NCBI RefSeq assembly: GCF_001187555.1 | Contig: NZ_LFIJ01000001.1 | Coordinates: 1,385,497 to 1,449,496 of the forward strand | Length of the DNA stretch: 64,000 nucleotides | Reading direction: 5' to 3' | Origin: Gilvimarinus polysaccharolyticus | GTDB taxonomy: Bacteria; Pseudomonadota; Gammaproteobacteria; Pseudomonadales; Cellvibrionaceae | Shown here: positions 46,901 through 54,726 of the stretch, piece after piece | Layout: the number at the start of each line of letters is the position of its first letter | Numbering within the stretch: the first letter of the stretch is position 1 | Notes under the pieces: model-generated | Seen by the model: the letters and a program-made list of their open reading frames with translations, nothing else | What the model was told of the DNA's origin: nothing | Databases searched by the model: none | Program-made: the position numbers and the translations under genes

Positions 46901-47050
46901 TTGCGTAACAATAATCGCCTGCTTGATGGTAAAGTGCGGGTCTTCCAGCCGGCCCAAGCTTTTAAACGCAAAGACGCCGCCAAGTGCGAGTAATACCACC
47001 ACCATCCAGGCGACAGTGCGGTTTGCCAGTGTATATTCTGTCAGTTGCAT
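43982..47050 (-). CDS. RND efflux permease
   Basis: A 1022-residue inner-membrane proton-driven exporter of the HAE/AcrB superfamily. It has the N-terminal TM1, two large periplasmic loops, and TM bundles including GMLVDNAIVITEGI (the paired acidic residues of the proton relay region) and the second-half LSLVGMQIKNGIVLVEEIKRL. The sequence GRLEDPHFTIKQAIIVTQYPG places it nearer the TriC-like branch than classical AcrB. It forms an operon with the adaptor upstream (8-base gap). No outer-membrane channel gene is present, so a distant TolC-type partner is expected. Confidence 0.92.
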   Translation of the reverse strand: MQLTEYTLANRTVAWMVVVLLALGGVFAFKSLGRLEDPHFTIKQAIIVTQYPGASSQEVEEEVTLPIENALQQLSYVDHIVSTTTAGMSQIEVEMKSIYRKDDLAQIWDEMRRKVNDMATSLPPGASAPIINDDFADVYGMFFAVTGEGYSFDELADYTDYLRRELVLVDGVGKVVAGGRRIEQVYIEVDRAKLSASGFSVDTISQVLQGQNLVSDAGHIEVGREYLRISSVLHGGEGLETLRSLLLGNANGQLVYLTDVATISKGYREPPSHLYRFNGRQALTLGVSFGSGVNVVEVGTAIKARLQALQYAQPVGMEITAIYDQPGQVDASVNSFLWGLLQAVVIVVLVLMFTMGLKPGIIMSATLLLTIAGTFIVMSIFGIELHRISLGALIIALGMLVDNAIVITEGIMINVRQGMGKAQAAIRIVSHTRWPLLGATVIAITAFAPIGLSPDASGEFTGSLFWVLLISLFFSWVLAVTLTPFFCFLLLGKRGDDSAAVADSRPADPYAPYQGKMYRGYRRLLHFCLHFRALTMVFMLALLMSAVFAFTQVNRAFFPDSSLPMFMVDYWLPEGSAIRSTEADIKKLEADVLKLNGVKQVTATIGRGAERFMLTYAPEKSYASYAQLMIETDNFAQIDDTVVAVEQLLADQYPQAFTRINRPSVGPSTAAKIEARISGPDPAILRQLGDQVIAVFTDNKHATNIRQNWRERTKVLRPVFDAAAAQRLGITQANLDQAIKMNVEGVSIGVFRQGADLLPIIIRPPANERHGVDQLDRVQVYSPVSQGYVNIGQFVRSVELDWENPLIMRRDKKRTLAILADPTADSNPFELHAELRVPVEAMELPLGYDLEWGGEFEAQAKANKAVFAFVPLGVLVMIIVNIVMFNSIKQTLVIWLTVPLAIVGVAWGLLIAGAPFSFTALLAVLSLVGMQIKNGIVLVEEIKRLNDEEQVPWFEAIPLAAVSRLRPVSMAALTTILGMIPLLGDVFFKPMAVTIMAGLGFATILTLIVVPVLFALFYRVRE

Positions 47051-47058
47051 AGCGCCCC

Positions 47059-48135
47059 CTATAAACCACGTTCTTTAACAAGCGCGCGGACCTTGTCGCC
47101 TTCGTGCAAATAACTGACACCCGCGGCAACCACAGAATCTCCCGCATTAAGACCGGCCAACAGATACAAATAATCGCCTTGTACTTGCCCCACCGTAACC
47201 GGCACACGCTGCACCTGCTGATTGCTATCGACGCGCCATACGTAGGCTTGGCCAGTCACCTCAAACACCGCCTCGATGGGCACCAGTACACCGGCGATAT
47301 TGTCGCCGACAAGAAACTGAGTGAGATCTAGGTTTACCGTCACCGCCATACCGGGCAATGCCGGAAAATCCTGATTGTGCGCCATGGTGTGTACCACGGT
47401 ATAAGAGCGTGTCACTGGATCGGGGTTAGTTTCGTACTCTTTAAAGCAGGCACGGTAACTGTGGTCTGGGTGAGCGTTAAAACTGACCTGAGCGCAAATA
47501 TCCTTAGGGTCCACTGTGGGCTTAATCTGCCCCAGCAAACTCTCGGGCACGCTGTAACGCACATCCAAGGTATCCACACTTTGCAGCTCCAGAATCACCT
47601 GATTCGCCGCGACAGTCTGATGGTTCTCAACCCCTACATGGGCGATTACGCCATTAAATGGCGCTTTTAACGTGGTGTATTTAAGGTTATCACGGGCATC
47701 GTCTAGCGCCGCTTTCGTAGCTCGAACATTGGCCTCGGCCTCTTCCACGGCTGAATCGCTGGTATAATTTTTGGCCAGTAGCGCACTGATTTTATCGTAC
47801 TGGGATTTGGCTAAATCGTATTTGGCTTGCCGATCTGCCAAGTTATTGGCGTAAACCGACTTATCCAATTGCGCCAACACATCCCCGGCGCTGAACTTCA
47901 TACCCGGTTTTGCTGGCAAAGACTCCAACTGGCCCCCCACCCTAAACGCCAACTCCGAGTGCTGCGTGGCTTCGGTCACACCGGGAAAGCTACGCAAAGC
48001 GTTAAGCTGCGCCGAGTGCGCCTGAACAATCTTGGCTGGCCGCACCTGCTCGGCCGGTGCACTGTCGGATGCTGCTTGTTCACAGCCACTAAGCACACAC
48101 AGAGTGCTCAGTATAAATAAGGACATCGCTTTCAT
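47059..48135 (-). CDS. RND efflux periplasmic adaptor lipoprotein
   Basis: A membrane-fusion protein of about 358 residues from ATG 48135. The signal peptide ends in a lipobox (CVLSGC, Cys18). Lipoyl halves flank a coiled-coil hairpin (RQAKYDLAKSQYDKISALLA to EAEANVRATKAALDDARDN), then TLKAPFNGVIAHV and a beta-barrel domain. It should link the adjacent permease to an outer-membrane channel. Its promoter overlaps the AcrR-type operator at 48255-48278, so the divergent TetR regulator probably represses it. Confidence 0.92.
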   Translation of the reverse strand: MKAMSLFILSTLCVLSGCEQAASDSAPAEQVRPAKIVQAHSAQLNALRSFPGVTEATQHSELAFRVGGQLESLPAKPGMKFSAGDVLAQLDKSVYANNLADRQAKYDLAKSQYDKISALLAKNYTSDSAVEEAEANVRATKAALDDARDNLKYTTLKAPFNGVIAHVGVENHQTVAANQVILELQSVDTLDVRYSVPESLLGQIKPTVDPKDICAQVSFNAHPDHSYRACFKEYETNPDPVTRSYTVVHTMAHNQDFPALPGMAVTVNLDLTQFLVGDNIAGVLVPIEAVFEVTGQAYVWRVDSNQQVQRVPVTVGQVQGDYLYLLAGLNAGDSVVAAGVSYLHEGDKVRALVKERGL

Positions 48136-48253
48136 GTGGGGTTCCAAAAAGTTGTGAGTGCAAACGGGTTTCTGGCCGTGCCATGGTCTATTCGCTGTAT
48201 ACGAACAACCTCAGATACGAGATCATTATTCGGTAAACAGAGTATACCGACAC

Positions 48254-48305
48254 TTACATACATTCGTGTATGTTTGTATTATACGAAACCCCCAACACAG
48301 CACAA
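48254..48305. promoter_or_regulatory. AcrR-like operator inside divergent promoters
   Basis: The core ACATACA-TTCG-TGTATGT is a perfect 7-bp dyad. The 24-base span 48255-48278 matches 21 of 24 positions of the E. coli AcrR operator. To the right, TTACAT (48254-48259) and TATTAT (48277-48282), 17 bases apart, form a promoter for the tetR gene with the operator between the hexamers. To the left, TTGTGC (48305-48300) and TATAAT (48283-48278) on the minus strand would start the pump transcript inside the operator. Repression of both is the simplest reading. Confidence 0.75.
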
Positions 48306-48417
48306 TGTTTTGTACATAAATTTACCCGCAATCGCAAAGCGGACATTAAATGCGGTTAAATAGGCACGGTTACCCGTGTAACCCAACTGACTAAAGCAAC
48401 TAACAGGCGTAGTAAAC

Positions 48418-49035
48418 GTGGCCAGAAAAACCAAAGCCGATGCCCAAAAAACCTTAGACGAGCTGCTCGATGCCGCCGCATGGCTGTTTCACACCCAAGG
48501 CGTCAATCAAACGACCCTCAACCATATCGCCAGTCGAGCCGGTGTCACGCGGGGCGCGCTTTACTGGCACTTTGCCAATAAAGATGCGGTGATTATGGGG
48601 CTATGGGAACGCGATGCCGCCGCCACCCACGCCAATATTGTGCACAAACTCCAAAGCACCACCGGCAGCGGGCGGGATTTTAAACAACTGATTAAGGCCC
48701 AAATGGGCGCCACGCTTAATAACGCCGCACTCATGCAGGCGCTGCGTATGATTCTTTTGGGCGTGGAACGATTAGAAAATGACTCGGAACTACAAAGCTT
48801 TTTAGCGGAACGCCACCAGCAAATGCGCGATAGCTTTAAGGTAGCGTTTAAGCGGCTCCACGCGGCTGGCAAAGTACCCGCCGAAACCAGCCCCGAAGCA
48901 CTCGCCACCAGCTTTTGGGCGTATCTAAAGGGCCTATTAGTGCTGCACTTAGAGCCCTACAACCAAGATGTAAACTTACTGCACGACGGTAACGGCCTAC
49001 TGGATATTTGGCTTAACGCCATTATCAGTGATTAA
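48418..49035 (+). CDS. TetR-family repressor, AcrR-like
   Basis: A 205-residue regulator. The N-terminal helix-turn-helix is TLNHIASRAGVTRGALYWHFANKD, very like AcrR/TtgR, and even the opening MARKTKADA resembles AcrR. The C-terminal half is the ligand-binding dimer domain. It starts at GTG 48418 and is divergent from the RND operon with an AcrR-type palindrome between them, so it most likely represses the pump and itself until a toxic ligand binds. Confidence 0.92.
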   Translation: MARKTKADAQKTLDELLDAAAWLFHTQGVNQTTLNHIASRAGVTRGALYWHFANKDAVIMGLWERDAAATHANIVHKLQSTTGSGRDFKQLIKAQMGATLNNAALMQALRMILLGVERLENDSELQSFLAERHQQMRDSFKVAFKRLHAAGKVPAETSPEALATSFWAYLKGLLVLHLEPYNQDVNLLHDGNGLLDIWLNAIISD

Positions 49036-49063
49036 CCGCGATCGCTGGGGTTAACTGCTACGC

Positions 49064-49579
49064 TTACTCAGCGGCGCGCTGACGCAAGCGCGCACGGATA
49101 TTCATTAACACCTGGCCATAATGATTCTCACCGCGCCGGTCGCGACCGCAACCCCAGTAATAATCAAACTGGCTATTCTCCAGCAACAACTGCTCACCAG
49201 TATCCAGCAACGTCTGCGCCATATCGGGATACGTTAAACACTGAGTATAAAGCGCCCGACTCATCAACACCGGCTGCTCGGCCTTCCAACCCGGACGCTT
49301 CTTCTTAAACCAACCGCCCGCCAACTTACGCGCCTGCACCAACGACGGCGCCAGCCGAACCGCTTCGCGATCAGCCTCCTGCACAAAACGCATCGCCAAC
49401 CAATAATGCTCTGCGGTAGGCCAAGTTACATCCTCCAGCTCAAAGGGCTGCGGAGAGACGCGCCCTAAAGGCTCGTCTGGGTCTTGCATATTGATGCACT
49501 GAGCATCTTCGGCACTTTGGGTAAAAAACACGGTATCTCCGTTTGGTTGTTTGACGCTAAACAAAACGGCGCGATTCAC
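49064..49579 (-). CDS. NADAR family protein (YbiA-like)
   Basis: A 171-residue protein with the NADAR fold motifs: TWPTAEHYWLAMRF, ARKLAGGW, VLMSRALYTQCLTYPD, LLLENSQFDYYWGCG and the closing GENHYGQVLMNIRARL. NADAR proteins are N-glycosidases acting on riboflavin intermediates or removing ADP-ribose, and some counter ADP-ribosylating toxins. GTG 49579 has AGGAGG seven bases upstream. It sits at the edge of the accessory patch with the HicAB remnant. Confidence 0.85.
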   Translation of the reverse strand: MNRAVLFSVKQPNGDTVFFTQSAEDAQCINMQDPDEPLGRVSPQPFELEDVTWPTAEHYWLAMRFVQEADREAVRLAPSLVQARKLAGGWFKKKRPGWKAEQPVLMSRALYTQCLTYPDMAQTLLDTGEQLLLENSQFDYYWGCGRDRRGENHYGQVLMNIRARLRQRAAE

Positions 49580-49599
49580 GCACCGCCTCCTGTGACTAA

Positions 49600-49941
49600 T
49601 TAGGGGCTGTGTTCGACTGAAACGGTAAGAGCTTCAACCACCCATTGGTTTATACTCTTGCCCTCTTATGCAGCAGGGACAACAAGATTCTCATGCAAGT
49701 CCGAACTTAACCGAACATTAAACTTACCTGAGTAGTGTTTTTTTGGCTCTACTCCATCCTTTTTACACATATCAAGAAACACAGCTAAAGATATTTCACC
49801 GTCTTTATGCAATCCATCTATGTCCGTAGCATAAAAATCAGCTCCGCCATTTAAGTTGATAAATTCACCTCGAAACATCTCTATTTCAGGGGCATAATTT
49901 ATCACGGCTTGATAACCGTCAAAGTTCATTAAATTGATCAT
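49600..49941 (-). pseudogene. hicB: HicB-family antitoxin with an in-frame stop
   Basis: From ATG 49941 the frame reads a typical HicB: FDGYQAVINYAPEIEMFRGE, the ADFYATDIDGL strand and EPKKHYSGKFNVRLSSDLHE. It then meets TAA at 49666-49668. Beyond it, in the same frame, EGKSINQWVVEAL continues to the next stop at 49600. That tail is the ribbon-helix-helix end expected of HicB, so one nonsense change has removed the DNA-binding part. The 91-residue product to 49666 might still fold as the antitoxin domain. The start overlaps the hicA stop as ATGA. Confidence 0.8.
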
Positions 49942-50096
49942 GGTAGTACCCCATTTACCTCTAACCACCGACGAATACTGCTGACCGCTCCTTTATCAGC
50001 ATCAGGCGACGGATGTGGTCGGTGGAATACTCTTCTTTCACCAGACAACCTAACTCCAACTCGAGAGCCTTTGCCCAAAGTTTCATCTGACCCCAT
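49938..50096 (-). pseudogene. hicA: HicA toxin remnant lacking its N-terminal part
   Basis: A 52-codon frame from ATG 50096 encodes GKGSRVGVRLSGERRVFHRP, then HPSPDADKGAVSSIRRWLEV. This is the C-terminal half of HicA-type mRNA interferases, usually about 80 residues. The first helix and strand are absent, and upstream sequence is an AT-rich stretch with TAAATGGAGATAAATGGGG repeats next to an unrelated membrane-protein gene. The stop overlaps hicB as ATGA, the normal hicAB junction. Most likely an inactive remnant left by a deletion or recombination at the 5' side. Confidence 0.75.
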
Positions 50097-50112
50097 TTAT
50101 CTCCATTTATCT

Positions 50113-50667
50113 TTAAATGGTTAGTTCCGCTAGTAGCGAAAGTAGTGAAGCTAACGAAACAAAAACGCAAACACTGGTTAATATTAGCCACAACACCTCG
50201 CTGTTCTTGCGCTCGCCATATTTTGTTCGAGCCTCATATTTTTCTTTCTGTGCGTCAGGCAAATACTCGAACATTGAAAACTTAACCGCTTTATCATCAT
50301 TACTACCTGAAGGCGGCTTGTCCTTTAAGAATGCTGACTTTTGGATATCGAGTAAGGTAAGAGTTGTCATTCTAGCACCGACACTATTATAACCTTGCCA
50401 TTTTCCAATGAAGGTTGAAATAATTGCTAAAAAGGAAAATAGACCGACAGACAGCGCAATATAATTTTCTGGCGCAATTTCTGAACAAGGATCAGGAATT
50501 ATTGTTCTTGCAGCAAGAACAGATGAAAAAAGCAACGCAGAGGCCGCGCCAAATAACCAGTTAATGAACTCAAGTCGATTCTTTATTAAATCTATCTCTC
50601 GCTCCTGAGCTTTTACACTGAACTCGTAAATCTCTTTTATTGTTTGGTCCATCAGGTTGTATTCCAT
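50113..50667 (-). CDS. Orphan membrane protein of unknown function
   Basis: About 184 residues from ATG 50667 (or 179 from ATG 50652); the frame stays open upstream to 50895 but that part looks non-coding. An amphipathic basic helix (IKEIYEFSVKAQEREIDLIKNR) leads to two close TM segments (FINWLFGAASALLFSSVLAA and YIALSVGLFSFLAIISTFIG), a cytosolic linker and a C-terminal TM (VLWLILTSVCVFVSLASLLS). No family recognised. It lies beside the HicAB remnant and a palindromic repeat and is probably part of a transferred patch. Confidence 0.6.
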   Translation of the reverse strand: MEYNLMDQTIKEIYEFSVKAQEREIDLIKNRLEFINWLFGAASALLFSSVLAARTIIPDPCSEIAPENYIALSVGLFSFLAIISTFIGKWQGYNSVGARMTTLTLLDIQKSAFLKDKPPSGSNDDKAVKFSMFEYLPDAQKEKYEARTKYGERKNSEVLWLILTSVCVFVSLASLLSLLAELTI

Positions 50668-50902
50668 CAATATGCGAGTTGAAAAATGCGACCAGCAACT
50701 TATTTTTGATAGCCATTGGTTTAAGGTGCGGCAGAATGCTTTTGATCGGAAAAGAAAAATCAGCATTTCTGACAACTCCTTGTCCGAAGAAAGTACGCTT
50801 GAGACTTGTGTTAACCGGAGAATATTACTCCATAGCAGTAAACACAACCGCCACCCCAAGCCAACTACGAAGTACCTCCTTACAATCCCCTGCAACCAGC
50901 CG

Positions 50903-51128
50903 AGCGGAGGCTTATTTTAGGGGGTAAGTACGCATGGATGCGTACGCAAGCATTGTCAGGCCATGGACGGCCTGTCAATGCGGCCCCCTAAAATCGGCCG
51001 GAGCGAGGGAACCCGCAGGGCTGAGATGCCGGGGTGGGCTTTCTTTTCGTTAGTTTTCTTTGCCCAAACAAAGAAAAGTAACTCGCCACGCCCGGCGACT
51101 CGGGCTTATAAAAAAGCCCGCGCTAGCG
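50903..51128. repeat. Composite palindromic element
   Basis: A chain of inverted repeats in a gene-free gap. An outer stem ATTTTAGGGGG (50914-50924) with CCCCCTAAAAT (50984-50994) encloses two hairpins: GTACGCAT-GG-ATGCGTAC (50928-50945) and a 12-bp stem with one T-T mismatch (50950-50981). Next come TCGGCCGGAGCGAGG, then TTTTCTTTG-cccaaa-CAAAGAAAA (51054-51077, extended by GTTA/TAAC), CGCC/GGCG and CGGGCTT-ATAAAA-AAGCCCG (51101-51120). It ends 12 bases before the selO stop. Its modules suggest a dispersed REP- or MITE-like element; a reduced copy lies at 43817-43931. Confidence 0.8.
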
Positions 51129-51139
51129 GCACCCAACCC

Positions 51140-52777
51140 TCAAGAACTACACGACAACGTCGAACACCCCGCCTTCGACCTCGCCCACTCCGGCCGCTTT
51201 TGCGCATAACACTCAAACTCCGGCTGCTCATCGTAAGGATGCCGCAACACCTCCAGCAACTCATCCACCGCGCCAAGCTCACCTTGCTCTACCCGCTCGG
51301 TCACTTGCTGCGATAAATAATTGCGCAGGACATATTTAGGGTTTACCGCATTCATACGCCGCTGGCGGTCGACGTTGCTCTCGCCGCTGTCACGCAAGCT
51401 TTGTTGGCTGCGCTTGCGGTAAGCACTCAGCCACTCGCAAGTAGCGGTAATAACTTTGTGTGAAGGCGCTTGGTAATAGGCGTCCATTAATGGTGCCAGC
51501 TGCTCGGCCTCGCTTAACTGATCGGCTTGTGGGCTTATATCCACCTGCGCGAGTTGCCGAAAAAAGATCGTCATGTCGGTTTCGGTTTGAGTTAGCAGCT
51601 CTAGTAACGACTCGATCAACTCGCCATCACTCGCTTGCGGTTTGTCACCTTCACTATAGCTGGCCAGCCCAAGCTTGGCGGCCATATCGGCGGCGCGGCA
51701 CTGGGCGAAGGTTTCACCGTAGACTTTAAGCGCATCCTCTAGCGGTTTCGCCTCGCCTACTAACGGGTAAATGGCATTGGCCAAGCGCACCAAGTTCCAC
51801 AGGCCGATATTAGGTTGGGCACCATAACTGTAGCGTTTGTGTTCTGCATCGGTGGTGTTGGGGGTCCACTCGGGGTCGTAACCTTCTAGCCAACCGTAAG
51901 GGCCGTAATCAATGGTGTCGCCGGTAATGGATAGGTTGTCGGTATTCATCACGCCGTGCACAAACCCCACTCGCATCCAGTGGGCAATGGTGCGGGCGGT
52001 GCGGGCGGCGACTTCGGCAAACCACTCGACATAGACCTCGGGGCTGGGCTCGCGATTTGCTAACAACTCAGGGAAGTCGGCTTTCAGAGTAAAATCGGCC
52101 AGCTGCTTTAATACTTTTCGCTCGTCACGACTGGCAAAAATCTCAAACGAACCAAACCGTACAAACGAGCGCGCCACCCGGCACACCACGGCACCCGGCT
52201 CGTACTCTGGGTGACCATCGTAAAACATATCACGCAGTACTTTATCGCCAGTGAGGCTTAAGCTGAGCGCCCGCGTGGTGGGCACACCCAAATGGTGCAT
52301 GGCCTCGCTGCACAAGTACTCGCGCACAGACGAGCGCAATACCGCCAAACCATCGGCGTGGCGTGAGTAAGGCGTGGGGCCTGCGCCTTTAAGCTGTAAC
52401 GTCCAGTGTTGGCCTTGGTGGACAACCTCACCTAAGTTAATCGCTCGGCCATCGCCCAGCTGCCCGGCCCAGTTACCAAACTGGTGGCCGCCGTAGCACA
52501 TGGCGTAGCTTTGCATACCGGGCAACAGTTGATTGCCGCTAAACACGCGAGTAAAGGTATCGCCGCTGGCCGCAACTGGATCTAGGCCGATAAGCTCGGC
52601 CACCTCGGGTGAGGATGAGAGTAATTGCGGCTTGGTGGTCGCTTTAGGGGTAACGAGCGAATAGCAGGCACCATACACTTGGTGCGGCAAGTTAGCGGTA
52701 GATGTATCAGCCACTAACTCACCCGGTAGCTCGCGGATAAAACGGTTGTCAAACGCGAGTTCTGTTAAGGCCAGCAT
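51140..52777 (-). CDS. selO: Protein adenylyltransferase SelO
   Basis: A pseudokinase-fold enzyme that transfers AMP to protein hydroxyls. From ATG 52777 (ALTELAFDNRF) it is 545 residues, normal for the family; the frame runs upstream to 52888 but overlaps the next gene. It has the signature AMCYGGHQFGNWAGQLGDGR, LQLKGAGPTPYSR with the nucleotide-binding Lys, MNTDNLSITGDTIDYGPYG for metals and the C-terminal GCSTLSCSS, where some homologues carry selenocysteine. Here that position is an ordinary Cys. Confidence 0.94.
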   Translation of the reverse strand: MLALTELAFDNRFIRELPGELVADTSTANLPHQVYGACYSLVTPKATTKPQLLSSSPEVAELIGLDPVAASGDTFTRVFSGNQLLPGMQSYAMCYGGHQFGNWAGQLGDGRAINLGEVVHQGQHWTLQLKGAGPTPYSRHADGLAVLRSSVREYLCSEAMHHLGVPTTRALSLSLTGDKVLRDMFYDGHPEYEPGAVVCRVARSFVRFGSFEIFASRDERKVLKQLADFTLKADFPELLANREPSPEVYVEWFAEVAARTARTIAHWMRVGFVHGVMNTDNLSITGDTIDYGPYGWLEGYDPEWTPNTTDAEHKRYSYGAQPNIGLWNLVRLANAIYPLVGEAKPLEDALKVYGETFAQCRAADMAAKLGLASYSEGDKPQASDGELIESLLELLTQTETDMTIFFRQLAQVDISPQADQLSEAEQLAPLMDAYYQAPSHKVITATCEWLSAYRKRSQQSLRDSGESNVDRQRRMNAVNPKYVLRNYLSQQVTERVEQGELGAVDELLEVLRHPYDEQPEFECYAQKRPEWARSKAGCSTLSCSS

Positions 52778-52826
52778 AAGTTTTGCCCCTAAAAATGGCC
52801 ATTGTAGCATTCGTGCCCGCACACTA

Positions 52827-53492
52827 TTAAGTCGGCGGATCAACCCTGTCCATCGTATTACTATTGATGCGGTACCAGCCTGCCACACTATAACGTTTGC
52901 GCTTTGCCGGCAGCACCTGATGCGGGAAGCGCTCGCTCAAAAAGACCACTAACCGGCCGGCTTTGGGGCTAAGTTGTTCGATAACCTCATCAGTTGCTTC
53001 ATCGTACAATACCAGCTCTCCCCCATCGCCTGCCGACCAGCTGGGGTTAAGATACAACACGGTAGATAACACGCGATTGGAATCCCCCTTAAAGGCATCG
53101 ACATGTTTTTTATAAAAGGTGCCCACGGGGTAGTAGGCAAGATGACTTTCGTAATCAAACAGCCCCATAAATAAACGTCGATTTAAGGCTAACCGCAACT
53201 GCTCCATCGCCGCTAAAAATGTTGCCGCTGCCGCCGAACCGCCCTCTAACCAACAAATACGATCGCCACGTATATCAAGAGCAATAGCGTGCTCTTCTTG
53301 GCGGCCGATTCCGGCTGTTTTAAAATGACAGTCTGGATGATCAAACTCGGCTCGCAATGCGGCGGTTACCTCGGGAGTAAAAAAGTCATTCACCACCGCA
53401 TAGCCGCGCTCGACCAATGCATCGGCCAGTACGTCAAAGATCTGTTCCGGTGAGTCTGCGGCAAAGGGAGCAGCGCCGACGATATCAAGCAT
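52827..53492 (-). CDS. 2OG-Fe(II) oxygenase
   Basis: About 221 residues from ATG 53492. A prolyl-4-hydroxylase-type double-stranded helix with iron ligands HVD in FYKKHVDAFKGDSNRVLST and a distal His in ERFPHQVLPAKRKRYSVAGW, where the Arg binds 2-oxoglutarate. GGELVLYDE and GRLVVFLSE are the core strands. Substrate unknown; such proteins modify proteins or small molecules. It lies just upstream of selO on the same strand with a 49-base gap. Confidence 0.88.
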   Translation of the reverse strand: MLDIVGAAPFAADSPEQIFDVLADALVERGYAVVNDFFTPEVTAALRAEFDHPDCHFKTAGIGRQEEHAIALDIRGDRICWLEGGSAAAATFLAAMEQLRLALNRRLFMGLFDYESHLAYYPVGTFYKKHVDAFKGDSNRVLSTVLYLNPSWSAGDGGELVLYDEATDEVIEQLSPKAGRLVVFLSERFPHQVLPAKRKRYSVAGWYRINSNTMDRVDPPT

Positions 53493-53601
53493 AGCGTAGT
53501 CTCTAAACCGCCTGTATACGCCAGTACCTATAGACAAGCAAGCAAGTTATTGTCCAAAGAGCAACTGTGCTAAAGTCATCGCAGCTTTTAAGGGGTGATA
53601 G

Positions 53602-53868
53602 ATGAACCTAAAACAAAAAATTCAGCATCATATTGATGTGCCATTGGCGCAAAGTTTTAAGCAGTTTCGACTGGGTAGTATGACTTTTTTTGCGGGACTG
53701 GTGATTATTTTTGGCGTATCGCAACTACTAACACCAAGTCTTACCCAGGAGCTTCTTACACTGTTAGGCCTCGTGATTACCGCCCTGGGTTTTGGCATTG
53801 CCATGCTCGCCCAAGTGCGCATGATGCTGGGGCGTCTGACGGCTTTTTGGCAAATCCCTAAGGATTAA
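53602..53868 (+). CDS. Small two-TM protein of unknown function
   Basis: An 88-residue protein with two hydrophobic helices ([17 protein letters not shown] and [19 protein letters not shown]) flanked by basic ends. A GGGG ribosome site lies seven bases before ATG 53602. It is convergent with rsmJ and overlaps its end by 11 bases. No family recognised. Confidence 0.7.
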   Translation: MNLKQKIQHHIDVPLAQSFKQFRLGSMTFFAGLVIIFGVSQLLTPSLTQELLTLLGLVITALGFGIAMLAQVRMMLGRLTAFWQIPKD

Positions 53869-54676
53869 GCTCCGCCGGTAACTTCTGTCGGGTGTAAATA
53901 TCGTAACGGCTCGACTTACCCTCTAACCGATAACTTGGCGTAGTATCGGCTAAATCGGGGGCTTTGCGCGGCCGCTTTACCACCACTCGATAGGTGGCCA
54001 GGGCGCGAGCTTTAGCCAGCAGCTCTGCCGCGTCAAGATCAGCCCCTACCACCTGGTGGAAAGCCTGCATTTCTTTTTTAACATCGGCCGATTTGCCCCG
54101 CGAGGGAAACATGGGGTCGAGGTATATGACATCTGGCGCAAGCTGTTCGGGTGGCGCAAGCAAGTAGTCTCGGGCATCGGCTGGTTGCAAACTTAAGCGG
54201 TTTACAATCTCAATAAGCTCTGAATCGGCGCCGGCGTAAGCGCGCTGCAAACCATCATTTAACAGCGCCCAAACCAATGGTGAACGCTCCAGCATGGTTA
54301 CTTGGCAGCCGAGCGTTGCCAGCACAAAAGCATCGCGACCAAGCCCTGCGGTAGCGTCTAGCACGCGCGGTTTAACCCGCGCACCAACCCCTACGGCTTT
54401 AGCAATCATCTGGCCTTTGCCACCGCCAAATAAACGCCTATGGTTGACCGCACCGGTTAAAAAATCGACTCGCACCGGCCCCGGCGCCTTGCGACCTGTT
54501 TGCTGCAAGCTGACACCATCGGCGGCAAACAACAAAGCAAACGGGGGCTCTTGTAGATCGGCGGGATCAATTTGCAGCAACAACTCACAGCCAAGCGCAC
54601 GCGCAGCGGTGGCCGCCGCTGCGCGTCTGGCTGGGTTATCGCTTGAATCGTTAACAATGACTACCGTTTGCACCAT
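53858..54676 (-). CDS. rsmJ: 16S rRNA (guanine1516-N2)-methyltransferase
   Basis: About 272 residues from ATG 54676. It has the SAM motif [27 protein letters not shown], and the catalytic [15 protein letters not shown]. The preceding [23 protein letters not shown] is the RsmJ-specific region. It methylates G1516 of 16S rRNA. The frame extends nine codons upstream but MVQTVVIVN is the better start. Confidence 0.92.
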   Translation of the reverse strand: MVQTVVIVNDSSDNPARRAAAATAARALGCELLLQIDPADLQEPPFALLFAADGVSLQQTGRKAPGPVRVDFLTGAVNHRRLFGGGKGQMIAKAVGVGARVKPRVLDATAGLGRDAFVLATLGCQVTMLERSPLVWALLNDGLQRAYAGADSELIEIVNRLSLQPADARDYLLAPPEQLAPDVIYLDPMFPSRGKSADVKKEMQAFHQVVGADLDAAELLAKARALATYRVVVKRPRKAPDLADTTPSYRLEGKSSRYDIYTRQKLPAELNP

Positions 54677-54726
54677 GTTTAGGCCTTTTTGATCTTGTCG
54701 CACTGACTGTTGCCAAGCGTTTACCT

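Noticed and set aside
49961..50191. 76-residue frame near hicA
   Set aside because: It is the wrong frame over the hicA remnant; the +1-shifted frame gives the recognisable HicA sequence.
50903..51128. Integron attC site or insertion sequence
   Set aside because: I could not find attC core sites, an integrase or a transposase, nor clear target duplications; kept as a repeat of unknown type.
50963..51316. 117-residue plus-strand frame rich in Arg, Thr and Pro
   Set aside because: It runs through the palindromic element and into selO antisense; composition and lack of a ribosome site mark it as a by-product of the repeat.
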